A stretch of DNA of 32,336 nt from an uncultured bacterium (GTDB lineage: Bacteria > JAAXHH01): NCBI GenBank assembly GCA_913051705.1, contig CAJXCW010000024.1, forward strand, positions 1 to 32,336. Direction: 5' to 3'. The stretch's first letter is position 1, and each line of letters begins with the position of its first letter. Shown here piece after piece: positions 1 through 8,728 of the stretch. The notes below the pieces were generated by a model. That model searched no databases and was not told where the DNA came from. It saw only the letters and a list, made by a program, of their open reading frames with translations. The translations under genes and the position numbers were made by a program.

Positions 1-686
1 ATCATGTTGATCATGGTCATACCCAGAGCGAAGGCTTTGATCTTATTTCCGGTGACCGACGACTGACCAACGCGTTGTTTATAATTAACCGGAATTTCGA
101 CCAGGCGTAGTTTATTAGTAATCGCCAGAAGCGTCATTTCAAGGCCGAAGTGTGACGTGTCTATAGTGAACTGTTCTTCAATTTTTTTTAAGCTGTCTCT
201 GCGAATCAAGCGCATGGTACAGCCGACATCGGTAAACAGAGTCGTGTTGAAGAGGAATTCAACCATCTTAGCCACCGCCCAGTTTCCCCATTTCAAAAAC
301 CGGCCCATGTTGGCGCCGGCCCAGATGAACTCACGGCTGGTCCGGGTGCCGATAACATATTCAAAATCATCGGCATAAGCAAGTAATTTCACGACATCAC
401 GTCCGTCGAACGTCCCATCCGGTTCCGACACAATCAGAAAGTCGCTGGATGGATCCGTCTCCATTAATCCACGCTGGATGGCGGCTCCATAGCCCTGTTT
501 TTTTTCAAAAACCTGTTTGGCACGTGTCCGCGCTACTTCCTCTTCCGTACCGGAAGTGGCATTGTTGTTAACGACCACAATCTCATCCACAAAGCCAGTG
601 GCAAAAAAATCCTCAATGGCCTGGCGGATCGATTCTTTTTCGTTATACGTAGGGAAGATGACAGAGACACGTTTTCCGTTCCACAT
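1..686 (-). CDS. GT2 family glycosyltransferase, DPM1/DPG-synthase-like (3' end cut by window edge)
   Basis: An open frame of 228 codons runs from ATG at 686 to the left edge without a stop, so the C-terminus is missing. The N-terminus (MWNGKRVSVIFPTYNE) is the nucleotide-binding strand of GT-A family 2 enzymes. VVVNNNATSGTEEE follows at about 38-50 and EPDGTFDG at about 88-95 takes the place of the DXD metal-binding motif. RTSRE and GCTMR lie further on, as in polyprenyl-phosphate sugar synthase-like members. The start has AGGTTGAG a few bases upstream and lies 8 bases after the stop of the epimerase gene, so co-transcription is likely. By family it would move a sugar from an NDP-sugar to a lipid phosphate or glycan acceptor in the cytosol. 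The substrate cannot be read. Any C-terminal membrane helices would lie outside the window. Confidence 0.85.
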   Translation of the reverse strand, partial: MWNGKRVSVIFPTYNEKESIRQAIEDFFATGFVDEIVVVNNNATSGTEEEVARTRAKQVFEKKQGYGAAIQRGLMETDPSSDFLIVSEPDGTFDGRDVVKLLAYADDFEYVIGTRTSREFIWAGANMGRFLKWGNWAVAKMVEFLFNTTLFTDVGCTMRLIRRDSLKKIEEQFTIDTSHFGLEMTLLAITNKLRLVEIPVNYKQRVGQSSVTGNKIKAFALGMTMINM

Positions 687-694
687 GAATGTAC

Positions 695-1717
695 TCAACC
701 TGTTATAATGTTCGGATTTGTAAGGCTGCCCGGGTGTTCTATGTTCTTCTGTTCCTCTTCAATAGCAGACCAGTGTTCTTGCATCCACCTCAGCGTGCGC
801 TCTAAGCCCTGATCGAGAGGTGTTGCCGCTTCAAAATTCAATTGCGCAAGCGCTTTATGAATAGAAGGCTGTCGATGTACCACGCTATCCCAATCTCGCC
901 TGCCGACCAACGATAGGCCGGAGGCATTCTTCGTTAACGTATTAATACGCTCTGCAAGATCAAGGATACTGGTCGGTTGCCCTGTGGCCAGGTTGAATAT
1001 CTGCCCACAATATTCATCGTGTTCCGCTGCCAGAATTGTGCCCTTGATAATATCAGAAACATAGCAGAAATCACGCGTTTCATCCCCGTTTCCTGTGATC
1101 TGTAACGAACGTCCACAGAGTGCGGTGTAAAGAAAGTTCGGTATCACATTACGGTATGCGCCCGGTCGTTCGCCCGGACCGTAACAATTGAAATATCGGA
1201 CAGTGGCTGTAGAGAGACCATGGTACGCGGTATAAAATTGCGTGTATTGTTCACCCAGCAGCTTGGTTATGGCATAGGGCGTCCCCTGATCAAACGAGGT
1301 GATCTCTTCATCCATAGGACCGTTGTAATTACCATATACGCAGGAAGACGAAGCGTATACAAAACGCCTTACTTTAAATCGACGACATCGATCCAATATC
1401 TTCAGTGTACCCAGGCCGTTGGTCTGTAAATCCTGTTCAGGGTGGTCAACAGAATTTTTATTAGCAAAATTAGCGGCCAGGTGAAAAACGACATCGAACG
1501 TATCCTGAAACACATCATCCAGTTGATCGCCACTGGCAATATCCAACGGAAAAAATCGAATGGTACCATCCTCCGGGATGTTATCCCGATACCCCGAACT
1601 TAGATTGTCTACTACTGTTATCCGACAATTTCGTTCTAACAGGGCCTTGACAAGATGGCTGCCGATCGCCCCGGCGCCGCCGGTAACAAGTATATTGTGA
1701 TCTTGAATTTTTGTCAT
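695..1717 (-). CDS. NAD-dependent epimerase/dehydratase (extended SDR, GalE-like)
   Basis: This 340-residue protein is an extended short-chain dehydrogenase/reductase acting on NDP-sugars. The Rossmann motif TGGAGAIGSH lies at 12-21, the Ser-containing SSSCVYG at 123-129, and the catalytic pair Tyr148/Lys152 in YAITK. The C-terminal half carries RYFNCYGP and a TRDFCYVSD segment, typical of UDP-glucose/GlcNAc 4-epimerases and 4,6-dehydratases. Which reaction it performs is not decided by sequence alone. I chose the ATG at 1717 because it overlaps the TGA of the upstream GT2 gene as ATGA and begins just before the first Rossmann strand. An upstream in-frame start at 1750 would add 11 residues lying inside the upstream gene. 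It probably supplies a nucleotide sugar for the flanking transferases. Confidence 0.88.
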   Translation of the reverse strand: MTKIQDHNILVTGGAGAIGSHLVKALLERNCRITVVDNLSSGYRDNIPEDGTIRFFPLDIASGDQLDDVFQDTFDVVFHLAANFANKNSVDHPEQDLQTNGLGTLKILDRCRRFKVRRFVYASSSCVYGNYNGPMDEEITSFDQGTPYAITKLLGEQYTQFYTAYHGLSTATVRYFNCYGPGERPGAYRNVIPNFLYTALCGRSLQITGNGDETRDFCYVSDIIKGTILAAEHDEYCGQIFNLATGQPTSILDLAERINTLTKNASGLSLVGRRDWDSVVHRQPSIHKALAQLNFEAATPLDQGLERTLRWMQEHWSAIEEEQKNIEHPGSLTNPNIITG

Positions 1718-2460
1718 GTATCTAAAGAGGTAGTATGCGCCTTCATCCATTTAACGCGGATGAGCAATCCTGCATATTCGATGAGCGTCTTGAGTATATT
1801 CATTTTACTGTCGCCGGCTTTTAAATCATATCTTAGAAAGAGTGGAACCTGTACAATCGTCGGTTTCAGAGGACGTAATTTCAATAACAATTCCAGTATG
1901 GCTGCAAAACCACGGGTTTCGAGAAACGGTTGATACATGGCGACCGCCTGTTGCAGCAAGCCGATTCGATACATTCTGAAAAAGCTGGTATAGTCTTTTA
2001 CCCCCATTGGGAATAACAGCCGAAAAACCAATCTGGCGCCGTGACTTAACAAACTACGATGCCAGGGTACGCCGGATTGACCGCCACCAGGCACGAATCG
2101 TGAAGCAATCACCACATCGGCCCCCGATTGGGCGGCCTCCATCATGGTTAAGATCAAATCGGGACTCTGTGTATTATCCGCATCCATCGTAACGACCATG
2201 TCCTCTGCCTGATAATGAGTACAGGCATATTCAATGCCTGTAGCTATCGCCTGTCCTGCACCTCGATTGATCTCATGGGTTACAAGTGCCACGGGCCAAT
2301 CGGCCATCCTGGCGTTTACAATCGCCCCGGTTTCATCCGTACTACCATCGTCGATCACCACGATCTGATGGCCGACTTGTGCCAGAGATTTCCCAATGTT
2401 TTCGATTAACGAACCTATGCCTTCCGCTTCATTATAGGCGGGCAGGACGATAATTATCAA
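1714..2460 (-). CDS. GT2 glycosyltransferase, polyprenyl-phosphate sugar synthase-like (DPM1-like)
   Basis: The 248-residue product starts directly with the GT-A strand MIIIVLPAYNEAEG. VIDDGSTDET lies at about 35-44 and the metal-binding DADN at 93-96, followed by GADVVIASRF and KDYTSFFRMYR, a common pattern in dolichyl-phosphate-mannose-synthase-like enzymes. The chosen start is TTG at 2460, which overlaps the TGA of the upstream membrane transferase gene (TTGA) and has GGGAG seven bases before it. A longer frame to 2559 would run about 33 codons into that gene and carries no family sequence. No long C-terminal membrane domain is present. The overlap with a GT-C gene suggests that it makes the lipid-linked sugar donor used by that enzyme. 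This is inference from family knowledge and gene order. Confidence 0.85.
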   Translation of the reverse strand: MIIIVLPAYNEAEGIGSLIENIGKSLAQVGHQIVVIDDGSTDETGAIVNARMADWPVALVTHEINRGAGQAIATGIEYACTHYQAEDMVVTMDADNTQSPDLILTMMEAAQSGADVVIASRFVPGGGQSGVPWHRSLLSHGARLVFRLLFPMGVKDYTSFFRMYRIGLLQQAVAMYQPFLETRGFAAILELLLKLRPLKPTIVQVPLFLRYDLKAGDSKMNILKTLIEYAGLLIRVKWMKAHTTSLDT

Positions 2461-4271
2461 AGATGCGCTCCCGGCTGCAAACGTCGGTAAATGACCTGGG
2501 GCGGTTGATCCGATGGTACAGAAAAATGATGATAGGCCAATTCCGGTCGATTGTCCCATAAAAGATCCGGATAGGGTAATTCTATGCGTTCATATTTCGT
2601 GTCCAGGACACGTTGAAATGATTCCGTTACCTGAAGAAAATCGCCTCTATGCATGATGATCCAATCCGGTTGCACATTTATCTCAGGTTCATAGATAAGT
2701 CTCTCGGGCAGCAAGCGCATGCCGGTATAAAATATCAGCGGAATACTGCCGTAATCGGTTAATATGGTATCATCCGGATGACCATGCCGTGTTAGATACT
2801 CAACAATACCTTCCGTGGGGCCATCGTAGCGATGCGTAAGTTCATAAAGATAGCCTGCCGGATACGATCGGACAACACCTAGTTGCACAATTTTTTCATC
2901 AATGACGGCCATTCGGTGAAACCATGAATCCTCAGGAGGTAACAATTTTTTCAATCCAACCTGATTGGACCATTCCGAATCTGTCATAAAAGCGCCGAAG
3001 TCCAATGCGGAAAATGAAAGGGCTCTAAGCGCTAAGGCCGGCGAAGCGTTAAGCAGGTTGGAACACATCATAAGGGCGAGGCAAGTCACAGCCAATTTAG
3101 GAAAAGATTGACGTAATCTACTAAAGGCCATCACCAGCGCGATAAGGACCAGAGGGGCTGCACCGACCAGATATCGAATCTCATTGGACGGGCTGAAGAA
3201 GGACAGCGTCAGGATAATGCCTGCCGGTAACATCCAGATAAGATGCACACCGGTCTGTAGGGAACAGTGTCTTACATCCATCCATCCTTTTATGAGAGCA
3301 AGGACAGCACAGATCGCGGTTAAATAAGGGAATAGGGGTATGTTTAATGCGGTGCCGGCACAGCAAAGGCCACTGGCCATACACAAATAGCGCCAGAAAC
3401 GCCTGGTTCTGTCGAATAACCACAACCCCATCAGACTGATCAAAATCGGAGCGGCAAAGTTCTCGGACAGTCTGGCGCACAAGGTACCGATGAAGATAAA
3501 AACTTTCCTTAAACTGAACCATACGTATCCATGCGTCCAGAATTGAGCATACAACACCCAGGGTACGGTAAAAAGGGCGAACAGAGCCCCCATAATAGCA
3601 ATCTGCACCCATGAAATACGATAAAAATACACCATCACCCAGTGCATCCCCAGGCCCATGAGCGTACCGGCACAAACAACATAATGACTATGAAAAAGTC
3701 CTATCGCCGCTGCTGTTAAAGACCATAGTGCCCATTTATGCCCATTGGCCAGGTGCAGATAGGACCAGATGATCAGAAGCGTGAATACAATAACCAGACC
3801 ATAATACCGACATTGACGAAAATAAAGAAGTAGTGGTACATTCAATACTAATACCCAGGGCGCAACGATCTGTGTCCAACGATCATCTGTGAGTTGACGT
3901 ACTATGACGGGGAACAAGCCGATGACGATAAGCCCGCAAACAGCAAAAGGAAATCGGGCGGCAAAGGTATCTACGCCCAGGAAATAAAAGGAAACAGCAC
4001 TCACATAATATGGCAACCAGGGTAATACAACTTCTACATAATCCTCATTGTGCAACGGCGGATAATAGTTCATGAGATTCCGGCCGTCATACATACGCGG
4101 ATACCCATAGGTAAGGATGTTTTTGCCGAGTAAGGCCGTCTCTGCTTCATCCAACCATAGATACGTATCACCCAATCGGGGAAATAATAGGGCGCCGCCC
4201 AATAATACGAGGAGTATGGTCTGCATGTGCCGGTGATGGAGATGTGACAATATTGAAGATATAAATGTCAT
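2457..4271 (-). CDS. GT39/PMT_2-like membrane glycosyltransferase (GT-C fold)
   Basis: A 604-residue multi-pass membrane protein. The first helix is at about 17-31, followed by the periplasmic acidic pair Asp41-Glu42 in DEAETALLGK. This matches the position of the catalytic acidic residue of ArnT/PMT_2 enzymes, and YPPLHNED follows in the next loop. Many hydrophobic segments run to about residue 420, and a soluble domain (about 430-604) completes the protein, as is usual for GT39/GT83-like families. Such enzymes take a sugar from a polyprenyl-phosphate carrier and place it on lipid, glycan or protein on the outer face of the inner membrane. The gene overlaps a DPM1-like GT2 gene by TTGA, consistent with a donor-maker and donor-user pair. 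No strong ribosome site precedes ATG 4271; Met16 is an alternative start. The acceptor is unknown. Confidence 0.8.
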   Translation of the reverse strand: MTFISSILSHLHHRHMQTILLVLLGGALLFPRLGDTYLWLDEAETALLGKNILTYGYPRMYDGRNLMNYYPPLHNEDYVEVVLPWLPYYVSAVSFYFLGVDTFAARFPFAVCGLIVIGLFPVIVRQLTDDRWTQIVAPWVLVLNVPLLLYFRQCRYYGLVIVFTLLIIWSYLHLANGHKWALWSLTAAAIGLFHSHYVVCAGTLMGLGMHWVMVYFYRISWVQIAIMGALFALFTVPWVLYAQFWTHGYVWFSLRKVFIFIGTLCARLSENFAAPILISLMGLWLFDRTRRFWRYLCMASGLCCAGTALNIPLFPYLTAICAVLALIKGWMDVRHCSLQTGVHLIWMLPAGIILTLSFFSPSNEIRYLVGAAPLVLIALVMAFSRLRQSFPKLAVTCLALMMCSNLLNASPALALRALSFSALDFGAFMTDSEWSNQVGLKKLLPPEDSWFHRMAVIDEKIVQLGVVRSYPAGYLYELTHRYDGPTEGIVEYLTRHGHPDDTILTDYGSIPLIFYTGMRLLPERLIYEPEINVQPDWIIMHRGDFLQVTESFQRVLDTKYERIELPYPDLLWDNRPELAYHHFSVPSDQPPQVIYRRLQPGAHL

Positions 4272-4328
4272 AGGCTATCGGGATGCTACGAACTTATATA
4301 AGCCAAGAGGCCCAGGTTAGGTTGGGTA

Positions 4329-5456
4329 TCAGGCGACCTGATGATAAACGGCCAGGGTATCACGCGCAATTTTTTCCCACGAAAATCCTTCAACATGGCT
4401 GAATCCGCGCTCGCGCAACAAGGTTCGCCAGGCCGGATCGTCAATGAGTCGTTGCATGGCGTCCGTCAGGCCTTGTACATCATCCGGTTCGATCAACACG
4501 CCAGCTTCCCCTACAACCTCGGGCAAAGAGCCACGTCGTGCTGCAATGACAGGACACCCACATCGCATGGCTTCAACAACCGGGAGGCCGAATCCTTCAT
4601 AGAAGGATGGAAAGACGAAGGCCACTGCCGCATTATACAGGGCGATAAGCGCTTCGCTAAAATAGGGCACACTGCCCAGAAAGTGGACGAATTCTTTTCG
4701 GCCGGTTTTCTCTATACGGTCAATTAACGAGGATGGATAAGTGGATAGTGTCCCGGCGATAACCAGATTGACCGGTGGATCAAGCCGGGCCCAGGATTCG
4801 ACCAACAGTTCAATATTCTTATGCACATTGTAATTACCGACGTACAGCACGAATGGTCTCTGAAGATCATATTGATCCAGAACAGTGCGGGTGGTGTCTT
4901 CATCCTGGACCTGGAAATGATTGCCCGGCGCCATCGGGACAACGGTTATCCGTTCATCGGGGATATCAAGAAAGCGCATAATATCCAGTTTGGTATTTTG
5001 CGACACAGCAATCAGATGAGCCGCTTTGCGCAGGGCTTTCATCTGCCATTTGAAGGCACGTGTCTCCGCAATAAAACGGAATTGGGGAATAATGAGAGGA
5101 TGAAGATCCTGGACGGTGATCACGGTTTGACACGGTTGAAAATAAGGGGCGCAAATCTCCCAGACCTGAGTCAATCCGCCTGTGGCATGGAACACATCGG
5201 CGCGGCTTCGCAGCAGATCGGTTGGTAAAAGCAATTGTTCCCAGAATGCAATATGATTCTTTTTAGAAGGCCGGCGAACCGGGAATTGTGTCGGTATATG
5301 AATATGATCAATAGGTACATCGGATAAAGTCAGATATAGCCATTCGTCTGTGTTATCAAGACGCATAAGTTGACGGACTAAATTAAATGTATAGGTACCG
5401 ATGCCCGCGGTACGGTGTGCTGTTTGAAGCGGGCGCATGTCAATTCCAATTCGCAT
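4329..5456 (-). CDS. GT4 family glycosyltransferase
   Basis: This 375-residue GT-B enzyme begins MRIGIDMRPLQTAHRTAGIG, with the glycine-rich acceptor-side loop and GIGTYTFNL typical of mannosyl- and rhamnosyl-type GT4 members. The C-terminal donor domain has FVLYVGNYNVHKN and FPSFYEGFGLPVVEAM, which contains the E-x7-E signature. The start at 5456 is preceded by AGGATCATCAT, an AGGA at seven bases. A longer frame reaches 5507 but adds only unrelated residues. It should act in the cytosol on a lipid-linked glycan using an NDP-sugar; the specificity cannot be assigned. A 99-base gap holding two overlapping inverted repeats separates it from the GT2 gene upstream. Confidence 0.9.
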   Translation of the reverse strand: MRIGIDMRPLQTAHRTAGIGTYTFNLVRQLMRLDNTDEWLYLTLSDVPIDHIHIPTQFPVRRPSKKNHIAFWEQLLLPTDLLRSRADVFHATGGLTQVWEICAPYFQPCQTVITVQDLHPLIIPQFRFIAETRAFKWQMKALRKAAHLIAVSQNTKLDIMRFLDIPDERITVVPMAPGNHFQVQDEDTTRTVLDQYDLQRPFVLYVGNYNVHKNIELLVESWARLDPPVNLVIAGTLSTYPSSLIDRIEKTGRKEFVHFLGSVPYFSEALIALYNAAVAFVFPSFYEGFGLPVVEAMRCGCPVIAARRGSLPEVVGEAGVLIEPDDVQGLTDAMQRLIDDPAWRTLLRERGFSHVEGFSWEKIARDTLAVYHQVA

Positions 5457-5509
5457 ATGATGATCCTGACTTTCGGATAATTTGCGACTCAAAATACACC
5501 GAACCAAGT

Positions 5510-5542
5510 GATTTCACAAGTGAAATCCATCAAATATGGATT
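5510..5542. repeat. Two overlapping inverted repeats between glycosyltransferase genes
   Basis: The palindrome gatttcacaagtgaaatc (5510-5527) has perfect 8-base arms around two bases. It shares four bases with a second perfect repeat, aatccat (5524-5530), five bases, then atggatt (5536-5542). In the minus-strand transcript these would form two mutually exclusive hairpins, one closed by a CUUG tetraloop. No run of U follows, so they do not look like a standard intrinsic terminator. The first could equally be a dimeric operator site. They lie between the stop of the gene at 5556 and the start at 5456. Confidence 0.6.
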
Positions 5543-5555
5543 CGTGATATACTCG

Positions 5556-6536
5556 TCATCGAACAAAGCGTTTTTTATGCCGGCCGGCTAAGGCGTCTAA
5601 TAGGGCGAGCCAATGAGCCACCCAGACAGACGGTATGAATCGTCGCTGAACGATATCTTGAAAAAACAACGAGGGAAACAGTTTAAAGGCATATAAGGCG
5701 GCGATCATAAGCATGGTCCGTACGCCGTAATGTTTTCGCATGACCAGCAACCAGTTTCTATACCAATAGTATTCAGCTGATGGATTTCCAGACCGTTGTT
5801 GATCCTGGCGATTTATACTGGCGGAGACTTTATGCCATACATTAACGACCGGTACGACGACACACCTATATCCGGCTTTCTGCGTCCGTAGAGACCAATC
5901 GAAATCCTCATGAATCATAAACAGTTCAGAAGCCAGTAAACCGATCTCATGAAGTACGCTGGTCCGCATGAGCATGGCACATCCCACGATAGCGTCTACA
6001 CTATAGATATCATTTGGCACCATATGAGCAGGCTGGCCACAATACATTAAGACAGAGGTTGTGTGGGCAATAGACATCCCAAACATTCGTCCTTGGCCCA
6101 TCTGTAAGCCTGCACACCAGATCGTGTCCGGTTCCTCATCATAGCAAATCACAGGCCCGGCGACAGCGATACTCGGATCTTTTTCCACCACCGGAATGAG
6201 ATGATGCAATAAATCCGGATGAACTGTCGTATCATTATTCAGTAATAGAATATAATCCGTATCTGTCAGTGCCCTACGTATACCGACATTATTTCCCTCT
6301 GCGAAGCCCAGATTCGATGTATTCGCAATGACTTGAACACCGGGAAATGTTTTATGAATGGTTTCAATTGAGCCGTCGGATGAACCATTGTCCACGACAA
6401 TAATCTCCAGGGCGTTATATCGTATATTGGAGACGGATTGAAGACAGACGAGCGTATCATTCAGACCATTCCAATTCAAGATAATAATGGCGACGCTTGG
6501 ATCATGAGTGGCCTTATCGGGAGAGCGTAAAGACAT
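5556..6536 (-). CDS. GT2 family glycosyltransferase (rhamnosyltransferase-like)
   Basis: The 326-residue protein has the GT2 core SVAIIILNWNGLNDTLVCL at about 14-32, VVDNGSSDGS at 47-56, LGFAEGNNVGIR at 76-87 and the metal-binding LLLNNDTTVHPD at 97-108. WCAGLQMGQGRMFG and FMIHEDFDWSLR follow in the acceptor region, as in rhamnosyltransferase-like GT2 proteins. A hydrophobic stretch near the C-terminus (WLLVMRKHYG to LFPSLFF) suggests loose membrane association. It starts at ATG 6536, for which no clear ribosome site is visible. A 118-base spacer separates it from its paralogue upstream. It probably adds one residue to the growing repeat unit; which sugar is unknown. Confidence 0.88.
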   Translation of the reverse strand: MSLRSPDKATHDPSVAIIILNWNGLNDTLVCLQSVSNIRYNALEIIVVDNGSSDGSIETIHKTFPGVQVIANTSNLGFAEGNNVGIRRALTDTDYILLLNNDTTVHPDLLHHLIPVVEKDPSIAVAGPVICYDEEPDTIWCAGLQMGQGRMFGMSIAHTTSVLMYCGQPAHMVPNDIYSVDAIVGCAMLMRTSVLHEIGLLASELFMIHEDFDWSLRTQKAGYRCVVVPVVNVWHKVSASINRQDQQRSGNPSAEYYWYRNWLLVMRKHYGVRTMLMIAALYAFKLFPSLFFQDIVQRRFIPSVWVAHWLALLDALAGRHKKRFVR

Positions 6537-6655
6537 TTTAGGATGTAACGGGTGATAACACCGATATCTATAACTTTAGAAAGTGGCCCTGTCGATCTGG
6601 GACTATCAATATCAGAGCTGTATACCAATAGGATGAAGCATATTTAAATGGCAGT

Positions 6656-7609
6656 CTACCAGGGCAAAAGTTCATGAAACCAGCGTTCGAATTCCTTGTC
6701 GTCAATATGCCGATTTCGCTGAATATGCCGTCGTTTCATCATCATACGTGGTAATTTTTTATAGGTGTCGATTTTCATTTTGAGCCACTTGGCGCCTCCC
6801 CGGCGAAGATGACTCTTCCAGAAAATAATCTCCTGTTTTAACAAGCCGGGCACCTTTTTCCAAAGATAGGCGCCGGGTATGTCTTTGATATAAAGCCAGA
6901 TTATGTTACGAAAGATGTGATATTCAATATAAAACGGTCTGGTCTTATTTGTTCCTCCAAAGGCATGTCTGCAAATGGCTTTAGGGGCGTATACACTGAT
7001 CCAGCCTGTCAACCGCGCTCGCCATGCCAGGTCCACATCTTCAAAATACGCGACAAAATCTTCATCATACCCACCAATTTCATCAAGGACCGCTTTTCGA
7101 TATAACCCCGCGCCGCCATTTGGTCCCAGGATCTCTTCAATCTGATCGTATCGTCCGTCATCCGGCTCACCATGTCCTCGATCGGTAGGCCACCGGTCTT
7201 GTACGCCGATCCCTACATTGACGATAATGGGCGGGTTATCAAAACTGACGATTTTAGGTGAACAGGACCACGCCTGAGGAAATTGTTCGATGACTTCAAT
7301 CAACTCCGAAACACACCCTTCATCCAGCTCGGTATCGTTATTCAGCGTCATGATATAGTCGCCGGATGCTTGGGCAATACCGATGTTGTTGGCGGCGGAA
7401 AACCCCATGTTATGGTCGAGCGCGATAATATGAGCTTGGGGATAGTGCTTCCGCACCAGTTCGACCGAACCATCATCTGATCCGTTGTCGATGAAGAGGA
7501 TTTCTATATTCGGATAATTCTGGCGGAATACGGAGCTTAAGCATCGGTGGAGATATTCTTTCTTGTTCCAATTCAAAACAAGAACAGACACCTGAGGACA
7601 AGCGTTCAT
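6656..7609 (-). CDS. GT2 family glycosyltransferase (rhamnosyltransferase-like)
   Basis: This 317-residue GT2 enzyme shows SVLVLNWNKKEYLHRCL at 8-24, LFIDNGSDDGS at 38-48, MGFSAANNIGIAQ at 68-80 and the metal site TLNNDTELDEG at 88-98. Further on are GGAGLYRK and YFEDVDLAWRARLTGW, the conserved acceptor-side block. It is recognisably a paralogue of the next gene downstream. I took ATG 7609, five bases after the stop of the radical SAM gene; a TTG at 7639 would extend it into that gene. The C-terminus is basic (KKLPRMMMKRRHIQRNRH), which may help membrane contact. The spacing suggests translation coupled to the radical SAM enzyme. Sugar specificity is not readable. Confidence 0.88.
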   Translation of the reverse strand: MNACPQVSVLVLNWNKKEYLHRCLSSVFRQNYPNIEILFIDNGSDDGSVELVRKHYPQAHIIALDHNMGFSAANNIGIAQASGDYIMTLNNDTELDEGCVSELIEVIEQFPQAWSCSPKIVSFDNPPIIVNVGIGVQDRWPTDRGHGEPDDGRYDQIEEILGPNGGAGLYRKAVLDEIGGYDEDFVAYFEDVDLAWRARLTGWISVYAPKAICRHAFGGTNKTRPFYIEYHIFRNIIWLYIKDIPGAYLWKKVPGLLKQEIIFWKSHLRRGGAKWLKMKIDTYKKLPRMMMKRRHIQRNRHIDDKEFERWFHELLPW

Positions 7610-7614
7610 GTCGG

Positions 7615-8682
7615 CTAAAGGCCCCGTGAAAACAGGCAATCCTGGCAGACCTCAGGGAGGTTGACCCCGGTCTCGTTCGCCTTGCGGAATTCTACATACT
7701 CCGCTTTGTTCCAGATGGTTTCAAAGTCTTCCCGGAGTAGATTGCCCTGGGTGGCTTCGTGCGCGAATTTCTTCTGACCCTGGAAGACGTAATGATAGGG
7801 ATGGTAGAGATTGCAACAGGGACGTAAATCCCCCTCCCAGGTGACGACGAAATGTTTGTGGGGTTGATAACTGCACACTCCGGGTTCTTTCATCACAAAT
7901 CCGGGTAATTCAAGGTTGATATTTAACTCCTGCGCGACCTGCTTAGCTTCTTCGATGGAAGCCTCTTGTTCCGGGGTCATACCGTTATACAAGGGTAAAT
8001 CCCGCTCCATCTCTTCGGTCCATGTAAATACATTTTCCGCATTCAGCGTCGGAACGCCCAACTCATGGCATAAGCGAACCACATCCGACAGTTCGTGGAC
8101 ATTCGTCTTCATAAGAACCAGGCCCAGTGCGACCCAGGGGCGCTCTACACCCAGGTCTTTTTTCACTTTCCGTAACCGATTAATGTTCCGTTTGACCTTT
8201 TCAAAGCGAGCATTCACTCGGATTGCTTCAAAGGTTTCTTTCGTTCCACCGTCAATGGAAAATGCGATACTGTCCAACCCGCTATGGATCAGTTTATGGG
8301 CGATTTTTTCCGTCATAATCGTCCCGTTGGATGTCATATTAACACCGACAAATTTAGATTTGGCGTAAGAGATGATTTTGTCTATTTGGGGGTGCATCAG
8401 ACTCTCCCCCAGGCCGATCAGATTAATATCTCGTATATAGGGATATACGGCATCGGCCACCTTATAATAATCTTCTATAGGCATTAATTTAAGCGAATCG
8501 GGGGTGATGTTTCCCTGCCGGGGGCAGGTGATGCAATCGAGATTACACAGGGCACTTACCTCGATCCAGGCAGACGCCAGCGGACGTCGGACCGCTGCAC
8601 GCTGGCCGAAATAGGTTCGGCGTTCTTCGGTATTGCTGATTAATTGCACTGCACGTTTTATTTTACGGGTCAATTCGACCAT
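7615..8682 (-). CDS. Radical SAM protein with Twitch/SPASM-type C-terminus (copy 1 of 3)
   Basis: A 355-residue radical SAM enzyme. The CX3CX2C cluster motif that binds the SAM-cleaving [4Fe-4S] is Cys46, Cys50 and Cys53 (CNLDCITC). GLGESLMHP at about 93-101 is the GGE-like SAM-contact strand, and SIDGGTKETFEAIR is the family's next conserved block. The C-terminal auxiliary region has Cys270, then GX4C (Cys289, with Cys290 adjacent), and CX2C (Cys346, Cys349). That is the Cys supply of a shortened SPASM or Twitch domain holding one extra cluster. AAGGATACCTC precedes ATG 8682. It sits between a second radical SAM gene and a GT2 gene. No precursor-peptide gene is visible nearby. A role in modifying a sugar, glycan or lipid intermediate is inference. 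Confidence 0.85.
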   Translation of the reverse strand: MVELTRKIKRAVQLISNTEERRTYFGQRAAVRRPLASAWIEVSALCNLDCITCPRQGNITPDSLKLMPIEDYYKVADAVYPYIRDINLIGLGESLMHPQIDKIISYAKSKFVGVNMTSNGTIMTEKIAHKLIHSGLDSIAFSIDGGTKETFEAIRVNARFEKVKRNINRLRKVKKDLGVERPWVALGLVLMKTNVHELSDVVRLCHELGVPTLNAENVFTWTEEMERDLPLYNGMTPEQEASIEEAKQVAQELNINLELPGFVMKEPGVCSYQPHKHFVVTWEGDLRPCCNLYHPYHYVFQGQKKFAHEATQGNLLREDFETIWNKAEYVEFRKANETGVNLPEVCQDCLFSRGL

Positions 8683-8728
8683 GAGGTATCCTTAAGGGAA
8701 TGGCAATTTGCATATGGGCATTGCCCTA

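Noticed and set aside
3181-3675. Minus-strand frame of 164 codons inside the GT39-like gene
   Set aside because: It is a different frame of the same strand within a membrane protein gene that is continuous across this stretch.
4821-5228. Plus-strand open frame of 135 codons opposite the GT4 gene
   Set aside because: It lies wholly within a gene with clear GT4 motifs, shows no family signature and has biased residues typical of an antisense frame.
7916-8368. Plus-strand open frame of 150 codons opposite radical SAM copy 1
   Set aside because: Antisense shadow of a well-supported gene; no ribosome site or recognised motif.
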